Under the pieces are notes generated by a model, which searched no databases, was not told the DNA's origin, and saw only the letters and a program-made list of their open reading frames with translations. Positions 26,490 to 34,890 of a stretch of 64,000 nucleotides of DNA are shown here, in pieces (position 1 is the first letter of the stretch; each line of letters starts with the position of its first letter). Position numbers and translations under genes: made by a program. Origin of the DNA: Chitinophaga jiangningensis. Lineage in GTDB: Bacteria > Bacteroidota > Bacteroidia > Chitinophagales > Chitinophagaceae. The DNA lies in contig NZ_FRBL01000010.1 in assembly GCF_900142605.1 (NCBI RefSeq), forward strand, positions 62,001 through 126,000, written 5' to 3'.

Positions 26490-26903
26490 ATGAAAAAAAC
26501 AAATATTATCCTGCTGGTGGTTATTGCAGTAGCAATAGGGGTGATTATCACAATGGTTGGTGATTTCAGTACCTATGAAACATTCGCGACCGCCCGTCAG
26601 AAGGAAGGGAAGGAGTTTCATGTGATTGGCACATTGGACACACTCCAGACAATGACCTACGATCCGCTGAAGGATGCCAATTTTTTCAGTTTCTACGTAA
26701 AAGATAAAAAAGGGGAAACCCGTAAAGTGGTGTTTAATGGCGCCAAGCCTACCGACTTTGAGAAAGCCGAATCTGTTGTACTCACCGGTATGATGGATGG
26801 CAACGACTTTCATTGCAGCAAAATCCTGATGAAATGTCCGTCAAAGTATAAGAACGATCAGGTTGTGCTGGGAAAAACCGAGCCGGCAAACAAGCCACTT
26901 TAA
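26490..26903 (+). CDS. ccmE: Cytochrome c maturation protein CcmE, CxxxY type
   Basis: A 137-aa heme chaperone with one N-terminal membrane helix (about 4-23) and a periplasmic OB-fold domain. The heme-attachment motif reads C116-PSK-Y120, so cysteine takes the place of the histidine of the classical HxxxY form. It passes heme to the lyase CcmF, which is encoded 17 bp downstream. Other ccm genes are not in the window. A promoter with both elements lies about 110 bp upstream. Confidence 0.9.
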   Translation: MKKTNIILLVVIAVAIGVIITMVGDFSTYETFATARQKEGKEFHVIGTLDTLQTMTYDPLKDANFFSFYVKDKKGETRKVVFNGAKPTDFEKAESVVLTGMMDGNDFHCSKILMKCPSKYKNDQVVLGKTEPANKPL

Positions 26904-26920
26904 TCTTTATCTGAAGCATC

Positions 26921-29452
26921 ATGAATTTTGTAGGGGAACATTTATTACCAGGCCAGATCGGCCACTTTGCCGCCATTTTAGCGTTTGTAGCATCTTTAGT
27001 AGCCACCGTGGCTTACTATTGCGCTGTGGTGAACAAAGAAGAGCCGGTGCGCGAGTCCTGGAAAAAGATAGCACGTTGGGGATTCTTTATCCAATCCATC
27101 GCCGTTCTGGCCGTTTTCAGCTGTCTTTACTATATTCTGTATAATCACTTCTTTGAATACAAGTACGCGTGGCGTAATACCTCCCGCGACCTGCCTATAC
27201 AATACCTGCTGTCCAGCCTCTGGTCCGACCAGGAAGGCAGCTTCCTGCTATGGAGCATCTGGAACAGCGTACTCGGTATCATCCTGATCCGCACCAGCCG
27301 CAAATGGGAAAGCCCGGTAATGACCGTCATCTCCCTGTCACAGCTGATGATGAGCAGCATGCTCCTCGGTATCTTCATCCTCGGTTATAAAGTAGGCAGC
27401 AATCCATTTATGCTCCTGCGCCAGGCCGAAGAAAACCAGGTAGCGCCGATTTTCCAGTCGCCAGACTATCTCTCCTTCATTCATGATGGTAACGGCCTGA
27501 ATCTCACCCTCCAGAACTACTGGATGGTTATTCACCCGCCGGTGCTGTTCCTGGGATTCGCTTCCATGATAGTGCCTTTTGCCTTCGCATTTGCCGGCAT
27601 CTGGACCCGCGACTATACCGGCTGGACGAAACCAGTACTGCCATGGGGCCTCTTCGCCATTGCCATTCTTGGCCTTGGTATAATGATGGGCGCCGCCTGG
27701 GCATACGAATCCCTTAACTTTGGTGGCTACTGGGCCTGGGACCCTGTAGAAAACGCCTCGCTCGTACCTTGGCTCCTGATGGTAGCCGGTGTACATACCT
27801 GCCTGGCCTATAAGTCTACCGGTCACGCCCTGAAATCTACCGTATTCTTCTTCTTCCTGGCGTTTATCACCATTCTTTACTCCACCTTCCTTACCAGGAG
27901 CGGCGTTCTGGGTGATTCTTCTGTACACTCCTTTACCGACCTCGGTATGAGCGGACAGCTGCTGATCTTCATGGGAGCCTTTACGATTCCTGCTATCTGG
28001 CTGATGATCGCCCGCAGAAAAGAAATCCCGGTCCTTCACAAAGAAGAAAGTACTTACTCCCGCGAATTCTGGTTGTTTGTAGGTTCCCTGGTGCTGCTGA
28101 TTTCAGCAATCCAGATCACCTTCACCACCTCTATTCCGGTGTGGAATAAACTGCTGGACCTGTTTGGACTGAAAAAACTCTTCAACCTGGACGAAATGGC
28201 ACCTCCTTCAGATGCCATGTTCCACTATAACAAAATCCAGATCTGGCTGGCAGTGATCCTCGGTTTACTGACCGCCGTGGTGCAATACATGCGCTATAAG
28301 GACACGCCGCGCCGTGTGCTGGGTAAAAAGCTGCTGGTGCCTACCGTACTTTCCCTGGTGATCACACTCGCTATCATTTTCGCCGGTGGCGTAAACTATA
28401 CCGATTATGGTGCTGGCTTCCTCGGAGCTATTTACCTGATGTTGTTTGCAACCGTTTACGCTGTTGTGGCCAACGTGCTCTATATCATTTCTGACCAGAA
28501 AGGAAAAATCAAGGCTGCCGGTGCTTCTATCGCACACGTTGGTTTTGGTATGGTGCTGCTGGGCGCACTCCTGTCATCTTCCCGTAAGGAAGTAATCTCG
28601 CTGGACAAAATGAAAATGCTGAGCCAGGACATCTTCCGCAAGGAAAGTAAACAGAATGCCCGCGAAAACATTATGCTGCCACTGGGCGTACCGGTGGAAA
28701 TGGGTGCATATCACGCCACTTTTGTGGGTGATTCTATCGCCCCTGGTGATGCAAAGGTGTATTTCAAAGTGGATTACGAGCGCAAAGATAAAGCGGGTAA
28801 CATCGTAGAACGTTTCCGCCTGTATCCTAACGCGTTTGTAAACAGCAAGGAAAATGCCCTGACTTCCAACCCGGCGTCCAGGCACTATCTGCATAAAGAT
28901 ATCTTCACGTATATCACGGCAACGCCTCCTTTAAAGGATAAAACGGCGCCGGCAAACGATACTGCTAATTATACCAGCCACCTGGTTGCAGAAGGTGATT
29001 CCATCTTCTTCTCCAAAGGCTTCATGATTATGCGTGGTATTGAAAAGGATCCTAAAAACAGGAATTACCAGGCTCGCCAGGGTGACCTGGCAGTAGGAGC
29101 TAACCTGGAAGTATATACGCAGACGGATGATCATTTTAATCTGCAACCGGTGTACCTGATCCGCGACAGCGCTTATCAGTACAGCATTGAAGATACCCTG
29201 GCACCACTGGCCCTGCAGGTACGCTTCAGCAAAATTCTGCCGGCAGAAAACAAGATTGAGATCAAGGTGAAAGAAGCTGATGCCAACAGTGATTATATCA
29301 TCATGAAAGCCATCGTTTTCCCTTACATTAATGTACTGTGGCTGGGTGTGATCGTGATGATTGTAGGTACCCTGATCGCCGTTGTTTACCGCGTGAAACT
29401 GAACAAGGGCAGTGTGAAAGCAACTGCTGCACGGGTGAAGGAAAAAGTTTAA
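26921..29452 (+). CDS. ccmF: Cytochrome c heme lyase CcmF
   Basis: An 843-aa polytopic membrane protein of the heme-handling family. The tryptophan-rich WWD-type motif GGYWAWDPVENASLVPW is at about 268-284. Conserved histidine contexts include VIHPPVLFLGF and AGVHTCLAYK. A periplasmic domain of about 240 residues (roughly 570-810) precedes the last membrane helix. It attaches heme delivered by CcmE to apocytochromes c. It is translationally close to ccmE and followed by a 19-bp triloop terminator. Confidence 0.93.
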   Translation: MNFVGEHLLPGQIGHFAAILAFVASLVATVAYYCAVVNKEEPVRESWKKIARWGFFIQSIAVLAVFSCLYYILYNHFFEYKYAWRNTSRDLPIQYLLSSLWSDQEGSFLLWSIWNSVLGIILIRTSRKWESPVMTVISLSQLMMSSMLLGIFILGYKVGSNPFMLLRQAEENQVAPIFQSPDYLSFIHDGNGLNLTLQNYWMVIHPPVLFLGFASMIVPFAFAFAGIWTRDYTGWTKPVLPWGLFAIAILGLGIMMGAAWAYESLNFGGYWAWDPVENASLVPWLLMVAGVHTCLAYKSTGHALKSTVFFFFLAFITILYSTFLTRSGVLGDSSVHSFTDLGMSGQLLIFMGAFTIPAIWLMIARRKEIPVLHKEESTYSREFWLFVGSLVLLISAIQITFTTSIPVWNKLLDLFGLKKLFNLDEMAPPSDAMFHYNKIQIWLAVILGLLTAVVQYMRYKDTPRRVLGKKLLVPTVLSLVITLAIIFAGGVNYTDYGAGFLGAIYLMLFATVYAVVANVLYIISDQKGKIKAAGASIAHVGFGMVLLGALLSSSRKEVISLDKMKMLSQDIFRKESKQNARENIMLPLGVPVEMGAYHATFVGDSIAPGDAKVYFKVDYERKDKAGNIVERFRLYPNAFVNSKENALTSNPASRHYLHKDIFTYITATPPLKDKTAPANDTANYTSHLVAEGDSIFFSKGFMIMRGIEKDPKNRNYQARQGDLAVGANLEVYTQTDDHFNLQPVYLIRDSAYQYSIEDTLAPLALQVRFSKILPAENKIEIKVKEADANSDYIIMKAIVFPYINVLWLGVIVMIVGTLIAVVYRVKLNKGSVKATAARVKEKV

Positions 29453-29473
29453 ATTAATATTATCTTTTTATAA

Positions 29474-29521
29474 GCGGGGAGCAAATGAAACCTTCGGTTT
29501 CATTTGCTCCCCGCAGTTTTT
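29474..29521 (+). terminator. Terminator after ccmF
   Basis: Perfect 19-bp stem (29474-29492 with 29496-29514), loop TTC, followed by AGTTTTTTT. Confidence 0.85.
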
Positions 29522-29672
29522 TTATTTTGCCTTCGGCAGATGTCAGCGCTGTTTGGGTAAAGTACGAGTGAGTGCGCACTGCTACAGTGAAAGCCGTTTC
29601 CCCATGGCAGCGGCAGACATCGTAATGCAGCACCGCCATTGTATCATTAGGCCAATGCCGCTAATTACAAGC

Positions 29673-29723
29673 GATGCTGCGCGCAGCGCAGCATCCCCCA
29701 ACTGCCACCTTTGGTGGCAGTTG
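29673..29723. repeat. Two perfect intergenic hairpins
   Basis: GATGCTGCGC with GCGCAGCATC (29673-29682, 29686-29695, loop GCA), then CAACTGCCACC with GGTGGCAGTTG (29699-29709, 29713-29723, loop TTT). The rest of the 29453-29795 gap holds no gene I can support. Confidence 0.75.
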
Positions 29724-29795
29724 TATCCACCCGCTTCGATCTCCCCATTTCCGACCCAATTTTAATCCTTACTTTTATACCATAAAACCCTGACC

Positions 29796-30809
29796 ATGAA
29801 ACGACGCCCGTTTCGTATATTCCTGATCGTTATATCCTCCCTGCTGGTGGTATACATGTTGGGTCCCAAACCCGCAACGCCCGTGTACGACAACCAGGTA
29901 CCTGCCGTTCCGCAGCAGGCAGACAGTCTGGATGCGTATATCCGTAACAGTGAGGCGGCACTTCCTGTGAAGCCGGATAATGAAGCACGGATCATATGGG
30001 CCGACAGTACCCGTCAAAAAACTGCTTATTCCATAGTTTATTTACATGGGTTTTCTGCCAGTCAGGAAGAAGGCAACCCGGTGCACCGGGCAATTGCACG
30101 TACATTCGGATGTAACCTGTATTTGTCGCGCCTGGATGCGCACGGCCTCCGCTCCGATAGTCCCCTCCTGACCATGACTGCCGAAGGGCTGTGGGCAGAT
30201 GCTAAAAAGGCGCTGGCGATCGGCAGGGCCATCGGCAACAAAGTAATTGTGATGGGCACTTCCACCGGTGGCACCCTGGCCCTGAAGCTGGCAGCCGAAT
30301 TTCCTGATGATGTGTATGCACTGGTGAATATGTCGCCCAATATTGCCATTAATGATAAATACGCTTTCCTCGCCAATGACCACTGGGGGCTGCAGCTGGC
30401 GCGACTAATCAGCAAAGGCGACTATCGCGAAGGGCATGATACCAATACCATCCGTAACCAGTACTGGAATAACCGTTACCGCCTGGAGGCGGTGGTGCAG
30501 CTGGAGGAATTGCTGGAAACCACCATGACCAGGGAAACCTTTGCAAAGGTGAAGCAACCGGTGCTGAATCTGTACTATTACAGGGACGAGCAGCACCAGG
30601 ACCCAACAGTGAAAGTTTCCGCCATCCTGGCTATGGAAAAGGAGCTGGGCACACCCGCCGGGCAAAAGGCTGCCATTGCGATCCCGGGTGCCGGTGCACA
30701 TGTGCTGGGCTCCTCACTGACCAGCAAGGCGGTACCGGAAGTAATCAAAACTATCAACAGTTTTGCCACCGGCGTATTGAAAATGAAGCCCATAAAACAG
30801 GTATACTAA
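29796..30809 (+). CDS. Alpha/beta hydrolase, membrane-anchored or exported
   Basis: A 337-aa protein with an uncleaved-looking N-terminal helix (about 7-23, IFLIVISSLLVVYML). The hydrolase core begins with YLHGFSAS (oxyanion region). The nucleophile elbow is GTSTGG at 154-159 with S156, and the catalytic histidine is probably in GAGAHVLGSS near the end. It resembles carboxylesterase/lysophospholipase types, substrate unknown. The next gene starts 54 bp downstream. Confidence 0.83.
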   Translation: MKRRPFRIFLIVISSLLVVYMLGPKPATPVYDNQVPAVPQQADSLDAYIRNSEAALPVKPDNEARIIWADSTRQKTAYSIVYLHGFSASQEEGNPVHRAIARTFGCNLYLSRLDAHGLRSDSPLLTMTAEGLWADAKKALAIGRAIGNKVIVMGTSTGGTLALKLAAEFPDDVYALVNMSPNIAINDKYAFLANDHWGLQLARLISKGDYREGHDTNTIRNQYWNNRYRLEAVVQLEELLETTMTRETFAKVKQPVLNLYYYRDEQHQDPTVKVSAILAMEKELGTPAGQKAAIAIPGAGAHVLGSSLTSKAVPEVIKTINSFATGVLKMKPIKQVY

Positions 30810-30862
30810 ATGTCAAATCTTTAGTTAACTTGTGGTAACAATCAAATAGTAAGTTGCGTTTA

Positions 30863-31492
30863 ATGGTTATGCATCCGCTTAAAAAGTCCATCTTTTTTTT
30901 ATCCCTGGTAGCAGGCATATTAGCTTGCAGCAAGCCTGCTGCGGCCCAGGAAGCGCATGGTGCTGACAAAATACCGCTGCATGCCATCGTGGTTGGAACG
31001 GATACCATCCCCGTTATTACCCTCGCGATTTTTGATGTGGTAGATAAATTGCCCAGGCGCCTGAGAAAGGAGCGGGAGCGATATTCAAGGTTGCGCAATG
31101 CGGTGTATGTAACATATCCCTATGCCAAGTCGGCTGCCCGTATTCTGAAAGACGTTGGGGCTGAACTGGCAAAGTTGCCTAACGGCCGCGCCAGAAAAGC
31201 CTACCTGGCCAGCAAGGAAAAAGAATTAAAGGCCCAGTTTGGCGATAAACTGACCAACCTGTCCGTTTACCAGGGGAAGGTGCTGATGAAGCTGATCGAC
31301 CGTGAAACCGGCCAGAACTGCTTCGAAATCATCAAGGAACTCAAAGGCGGCTTCAATGCCCGCGTATGGCAAACGGTGGCCTTCTTCTTCGGAGGCAATC
31401 TTAAAAGTGATTACGACCTCCAGGAAGATAAGGATATAGAGGTGATCGTCCAGGAACTGGAGATGTACCAGCGGTACCGTGCCTATAACTAA
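30863..31492 (+). CDS. DUF4294 domain protein, exported
   Basis: A protein of about 209 aa. It starts at the ATG at 30863 or 30869 (MHPLKKSIFFLSLVAGILAC), with a signal peptide ending near PAAAQ; a cysteine in the signal could alternatively be a lipobox. The remainder, including YSRLRNAVYVTYPYAKSAAR and the LMKLIDRETGQNCFEIIKEL block, matches the DUF4294 pattern known from Bacteroidota. Function is unknown. It is followed 19 bp later by another exported protein. Confidence 0.8.
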   Translation: MVMHPLKKSIFFLSLVAGILACSKPAAAQEAHGADKIPLHAIVVGTDTIPVITLAIFDVVDKLPRRLRKERERYSRLRNAVYVTYPYAKSAARILKDVGAELAKLPNGRARKAYLASKEKELKAQFGDKLTNLSVYQGKVLMKLIDRETGQNCFEIIKELKGGFNARVWQTVAFFFGGNLKSDYDLQEDKDIEVIVQELEMYQRYRAYN

Positions 31493-31511
31493 GAATGCCT
31501 ACCTTCGTTAC

Positions 31512-32009
31512 ATGAGATTTAATCGTTTTCTATTATCATTATTGTTGTTACCCGCCGCCGTATTCGCCCAAACAGAAGAGGAGGGGGATCCTGTGTATGT
31601 GGTGGACAGTGTGCTGGTAACGCCCGGTGCTGCCAACCAGATTACCCCGGATCAGATCGGGCTCATTACGATCGCCAAAGGCCGTAAGGCCGTGCTGTTG
31701 TATGGGGCACAGGCCGAAAATGGAGTGATTTACATGGAAACCAAGGCTTTTGCACGCAAAAGAGTCAATAATTTTCTGAAGTCGGTGGCCCCGGCCTACG
31801 ACAGTTTGCGCAAAACCGGTATTGCAGACAGTACCATAGCTTTCGTGGTAAACGACCAGTTAGTGGGTGAAAAGAATGAAGCACTGCTGTTTACGGTGGA
31901 CGAAAAGACGTTCCGGACGCTGGAGTTAGTGCCGGCAAAGGAACTGGAGCAAAAATACCAGCTTACGGGTAAGAAAGCAGGGGTACGCATCACCAGCTCA
32001 GAAGATTGA
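31512..32009 (+). CDS. Exported protein with TonB-receptor plug-like repeats, no barrel
   Basis: A 165-aa protein starting at the ATG at 31512, with a signal peptide ending VFAQ; an in-frame GTG upstream overlaps the previous gene and is rejected. The segment ITPDQIGLITIAKGRKAVLL leading to AENGVIYMETK resembles the carboxyl part of TonB-dependent receptor plug domains (usual form ANGVILITTK). A second weaker copy ends in KAGVRITSS. No beta-barrel follows. It may be a free-standing periplasmic plug-like protein. Function is unknown. Confidence 0.7.
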   Translation: MRFNRFLLSLLLLPAAVFAQTEEEGDPVYVVDSVLVTPGAANQITPDQIGLITIAKGRKAVLLYGAQAENGVIYMETKAFARKRVNNFLKSVAPAYDSLRKTGIADSTIAFVVNDQLVGEKNEALLFTVDEKTFRTLELVPAKELEQKYQLTGKKAGVRITSSED

Positions 32010-32013
32010 TCCG

Positions 32014-32021
32014 TATCTTTG
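32014..32021 (+). promoter_or_regulatory. -7 element upstream of bshB1
   Basis: TATCTTTG is an exact TAnnTTTG match 20 bp before the ATG. There is no good TTTG at -33, so this may be a secondary promoter inside an operon. Confidence 0.4.
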
Positions 32022-32040
32022 CACCTCAATTTTTTAGCGT

Positions 32041-32769
32041 ATGAAACTGGATTTACTCGCAATAGCCGTGCACCCCGATGATGTGGAGCTGGGATGTTCC
32101 GGCACATTGATGATGCACGCGGCATCAGGCATGAAGGTAGGAGTGGTGGATCTCACCCGCGGAGAACTGGGTACCAGGGGTACCCCTGAGCTGCGTGAGC
32201 AGGAAGCGCAGGCAGCAGCAAAGATTATGGGCCTGGAAGTACGTGAAAACCTTGGCCTGGCCGATGGATTTTTCCGTAATGATACTATGGAACAATTGGC
32301 GATTATCACCGCCATCAGAAAATATCGTCCTGAAATAGTATTGGCTAATGCCATCGACGACCGCCACCCGGATCACGGGCGTGCAGCCAGGTTGATTGCT
32401 GACAGTTGCTTTTTGTCGGGACTCAGAAAGATTGCTACACAGGTAGACGGCCAGGAACAGGAAGCATGGCGTCCTAAACAGGTGTTTCATTTCCTGCAGG
32501 ACCGTTACCACGAACCTGATTTCGTGCTGGATATTACCCCGGTAATGGACCGTAAGCTGGAATCTATCAAAGCGTTTTCTTCGCAGTTTCTGGCGGCAAA
32601 GGACCACGAGCCGCAAACTTACATCTCTGGTGCTAATTTCTTTGATAGCGTGGTGTATCGGGCTAAAATGCTCGGTAAAATGGTAGGGGTGGAATATGCC
32701 GAAGGGTATACCACTGCTAAGAAAATCGGTATCCGGAATTTCTCGGATCTGATTAATGTGACTACCTGA
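32041..32769 (+). CDS. bshB1: Bacillithiol biosynthesis deacetylase BshB1
   Basis: A 242-aa zinc deacetylase of the LmbE/PIG-L family that removes the acetyl group from GlcNAc-malate in bacillithiol synthesis. Zinc ligands are H11 and D14 in AVHPDDVELG and H112 in RHPDHGRAA. The VDLTRGELGTRGTPELR segment is characteristic of BshB1. It fits with the predicted bacillithiol transferase at 15683-16213. Other bsh genes are not in this window. Confidence 0.93.
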   Translation: MKLDLLAIAVHPDDVELGCSGTLMMHAASGMKVGVVDLTRGELGTRGTPELREQEAQAAAKIMGLEVRENLGLADGFFRNDTMEQLAIITAIRKYRPEIVLANAIDDRHPDHGRAARLIADSCFLSGLRKIATQVDGQEQEAWRPKQVFHFLQDRYHEPDFVLDITPVMDRKLESIKAFSSQFLAAKDHEPQTYISGANFFDSVVYRAKMLGKMVGVEYAEGYTTAKKIGIRNFSDLINVTT

Positions 32770-32826
32770 TCGGGTTGTGATTCATCCACGGACCGACAAC
32801 GGGCCGTGGGCAGCGCCCGCCCCACC

Positions 32827-32889
32827 AACCGATGCCGAAGGCATCGGTTCAAAACACATTGAAAGCGCAGGAAATATTTCCTGCGCTTT
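32827..32889 (+). terminator. Double hairpin after bshB1
   Basis: A 10-bp stem (32827-32836 with 32840-32849, loop GAA) is followed by a perfect 13-bp stem (32862-32874 with 32877-32889) and TTACTTTTA. The second is the better terminator. Confidence 0.75.
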
Positions 32890-32921
32890 TACTTTTAATA
32901 CATCCTTATTAATTTAAGGAG

Positions 32922-33827
32922 ATGAAAACACTATTTGCCTTTCTTGCCGCCACCTTACTGGCCATACCTGCGTTTGCCCAGCGCACGGATAAAAAATTAC
33001 AAGAAACACTGACACACCTGCTGAAGGATTTCCATGGGCAGGTGGGCATCTACGTCCATCACCTCAAAAATGATAAGGTAGTAGAGATTAATGCCGACAC
33101 GATTTTCCCGACTGCCAGTATGATCAAAACAACCATTCAGGTAGGAATTTTTGACAAGATTGCAAAAGGGGAACTACAGTATCGGCAGCCGTTGATATAC
33201 CGTGATTCTTTGTTGTATGCCGGTGTGGATATACTGGGGTCGTTTAAGGATAGTCAGCAGATTGATTTGGACAAAGTAGTGATGCTGATGCTGACCATGA
33301 GCGATAACACCGCCAGTCTCTGGCTGCAGTCGCTGGCTGGTGGTGGTGCAACGATCAACAGCTGGCTGGAACAGCATGGTTTTAAAGTGTTACGGGTCAA
33401 TTCCAGGACGCCTGGCAGGGAAGAGATCAGGAAGGTATATGGGTGGGGGCAAACGAGTCCGCGGGAGATGGCGCAACTGATGGAAATGGTATATAAGGGG
33501 GAGGTGATAGATAAAGCGAGCAGTGAGCGAATGTACAGGAACCTGACGTGTAATCATTGGGATGCCCAGGGTTTACTGCAGGTTCCTGCGAATATCAGGA
33601 CCGCATCAAAAAACGGCGCTGTGGATGATGCCAGATCGGAGGTGATTATGGTAAACGGGCCACATGGCGATTACGTGTATTGTATCACCACGAAAAATAT
33701 TGCAGATCAAAGCTGGAAACCAGAGAATGAGGCCTGGCGGCTAATGCGGAAGGTGGGTTCTGCTATCTGGCAGCACTATGAACCTAACGGCAATAAGAGT
33801 CCTGACCCCGCTGTGGGGAAGTTTTGA
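32922..33827 (+). CDS. Class A beta-lactamase-like serine hydrolase
   Basis: A 301-aa exported protein (signal peptide ending AFAQ at 20). It has the active-site S66-MI-K69, the SDN motif at 127-129 and KNG at 230-232 where class A lactamases usually have KTG. I do not see a clear Glu166-type ExxLN motif. It may be a beta-lactamase, a D-Ala-D-Ala peptidase-like protein or another serine hydrolase. It is transcribed alone. Confidence 0.82.
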   Translation: MKTLFAFLAATLLAIPAFAQRTDKKLQETLTHLLKDFHGQVGIYVHHLKNDKVVEINADTIFPTASMIKTTIQVGIFDKIAKGELQYRQPLIYRDSLLYAGVDILGSFKDSQQIDLDKVVMLMLTMSDNTASLWLQSLAGGGATINSWLEQHGFKVLRVNSRTPGREEIRKVYGWGQTSPREMAQLMEMVYKGEVIDKASSERMYRNLTCNHWDAQGLLQVPANIRTASKNGAVDDARSEVIMVNGPHGDYVYCITTKNIADQSWKPENEAWRLMRKVGSAIWQHYEPNGNKSPDPAVGKF

Positions 33828-33852
33828 ACGGCAAATTAGGACCCGCTAAACA

Positions 33853-33978
33853 CTAGATGAACAGATCTTTGGTAGCGTCAAATTCATCCTGTTTGATGAT
33901 GCTGTTTTTAATAAACGGAATCAGAGCAAGTCCAATCGTAACGATCACAAGTAGTAAGTATTTCTTTTTCATTTCCAT
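33853..33978 (-). CDS. Tiny single-span membrane protein (41 aa)
   Basis: Reads MEMKKKYLLLVIVTIGLALI then PFIKNSIIKQDEFDATKDLFI: a basic head, one hydrophobic helix (about 7-23) and a charged tail. It is preceded by AT-rich sequence and lies alone in the 434-bp gap before the peroxiredoxin gene, whose promoter points the other way. No family is recognised. Codon use and the signal-anchor shape make it more likely real than chance. Confidence 0.6.
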   Translation of the reverse strand: MEMKKKYLLLVIVTIGLALIPFIKNSIIKQDEFDATKDLFI

Positions 33979-34176
33979 GCTAATTTTGTTAGTTCCAGAT
34001 ATAAAAGCTTCACCTATATAACTAATTACCGTGCCAAAATGTTACGGAAATCCCATAAAAATGTGAGTGCCGGCATTAAATTTTTATATATGGAAGGAGG
34101 ATGGTGTGCTATAGTGCTTCACTGCGGTATTTTTTCCTATATATAGAGAAACTCAATATCACATTTTAAAAATCTA

Positions 34177-34208
34177 TTTGATTAATAATGAATGTAAAGT
34201 GATCTTTG
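34177..34208 (+). promoter_or_regulatory. Promoter of the peroxiredoxin gene
   Basis: TTTG at 34177-34180, a 20-base spacer, then GATCTTTG at 34201-34208. Start near 34214 gives a ~48-nt leader. Confidence 0.65.
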
Positions 34209-34261
34209 CGCCTGCAAAAACGACATTAGCTTAGCAACAAATCAAAAATCGAGTATAGAAT

Positions 34262-34816
34262 ATGAAAAATGTTATCTTATCCGTAGGATCTGAGTTTCCT
34301 GAATTCAAAAAAACGGCTGTAGTATCTATCGAAAAAGGTAAAGAGTTCTACGAACTGTCTTCTGAAGAGCTGAAAAACTCCGGTAAATGGATGGTGATGT
34401 TCTGGTGGCCTAAAGACTTTACGTTTGTATGTCCAACCGAGATTGCTGAATTCAACAAACATGCACAGGATTTCGCTGACCGTGATGCGGTACTGATCGG
34501 TGCTTCTACTGACAGTGAGTTCGTACACGCTGCATGGAGAAGAGACCACGAAGATCTGCGTGGCCTGCAGTTCCCAATGCTGGCTGATACGTCCAAATCT
34601 CTGGCTGAAGAGCTGGGTATCCTGGAATCCAATGAGAAAGTGGCTTACCGTGCTACTTACATTGTAGATCCTCAGGGTATTGTACGTTGGGTATCCCTGT
34701 ATGATCTGTCTGTAGGTCGTAGCGTGAAAGAAGTACTGCGCGTGCTGGATGCCCTGCAAACAGATGAGCTGTGCCCTTGCAACTGGCAGAAAGGTGAAGC
34801 TACCCTGACTGCTTAA
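34262..34816 (+). CDS. Peroxiredoxin (AhpC/TSA family)
   Basis: A 184-aa thiol peroxidase. The peroxidatic cysteine is C57 in TFVCPTEIAEF. The C-terminal LCPCNWQKGEATL has two cysteines (C171, C173), a CPCNW end seen in peroxiredoxins that are reduced by an AhpD-type partner. It reduces hydrogen and organic peroxides in the cytosol. An AhpD-like gene follows 74 bp downstream, supporting a peroxiredoxin/AhpD pair. It has a strong promoter. Confidence 0.93.
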   Translation: MKNVILSVGSEFPEFKKTAVVSIEKGKEFYELSSEELKNSGKWMVMFWWPKDFTFVCPTEIAEFNKHAQDFADRDAVLIGASTDSEFVHAAWRRDHEDLRGLQFPMLADTSKSLAEELGILESNEKVAYRATYIVDPQGIVRWVSLYDLSVGRSVKEVLRVLDALQTDELCPCNWQKGEATLTA

Positions 34817-34851
34817 TTTATTTCCAATACTACTTTACATACCCGGGAGGC

Positions 34852-34869
34852 AGCCTGCTGTTTCCCGGG
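34852..34869 (+). terminator. Possible attenuating hairpin between peroxiredoxin and ahpD-like genes
   Basis: CCCGGGA (34852-34858) pairs with TCCCGGG (34863-34869) around a short loop and is followed by GTTTTAAA. It could reduce read-through into the second gene. Confidence 0.5.
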
Positions 34870-34890
34870 GTTTTAAATCAAGAATAGCAT

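Noticed and set aside
29553..29765. 70-aa plus-strand ORF in the gap after ccmF
   Set aside because: Composition looks random, it crosses two perfect hairpins, and it has no family resemblance.
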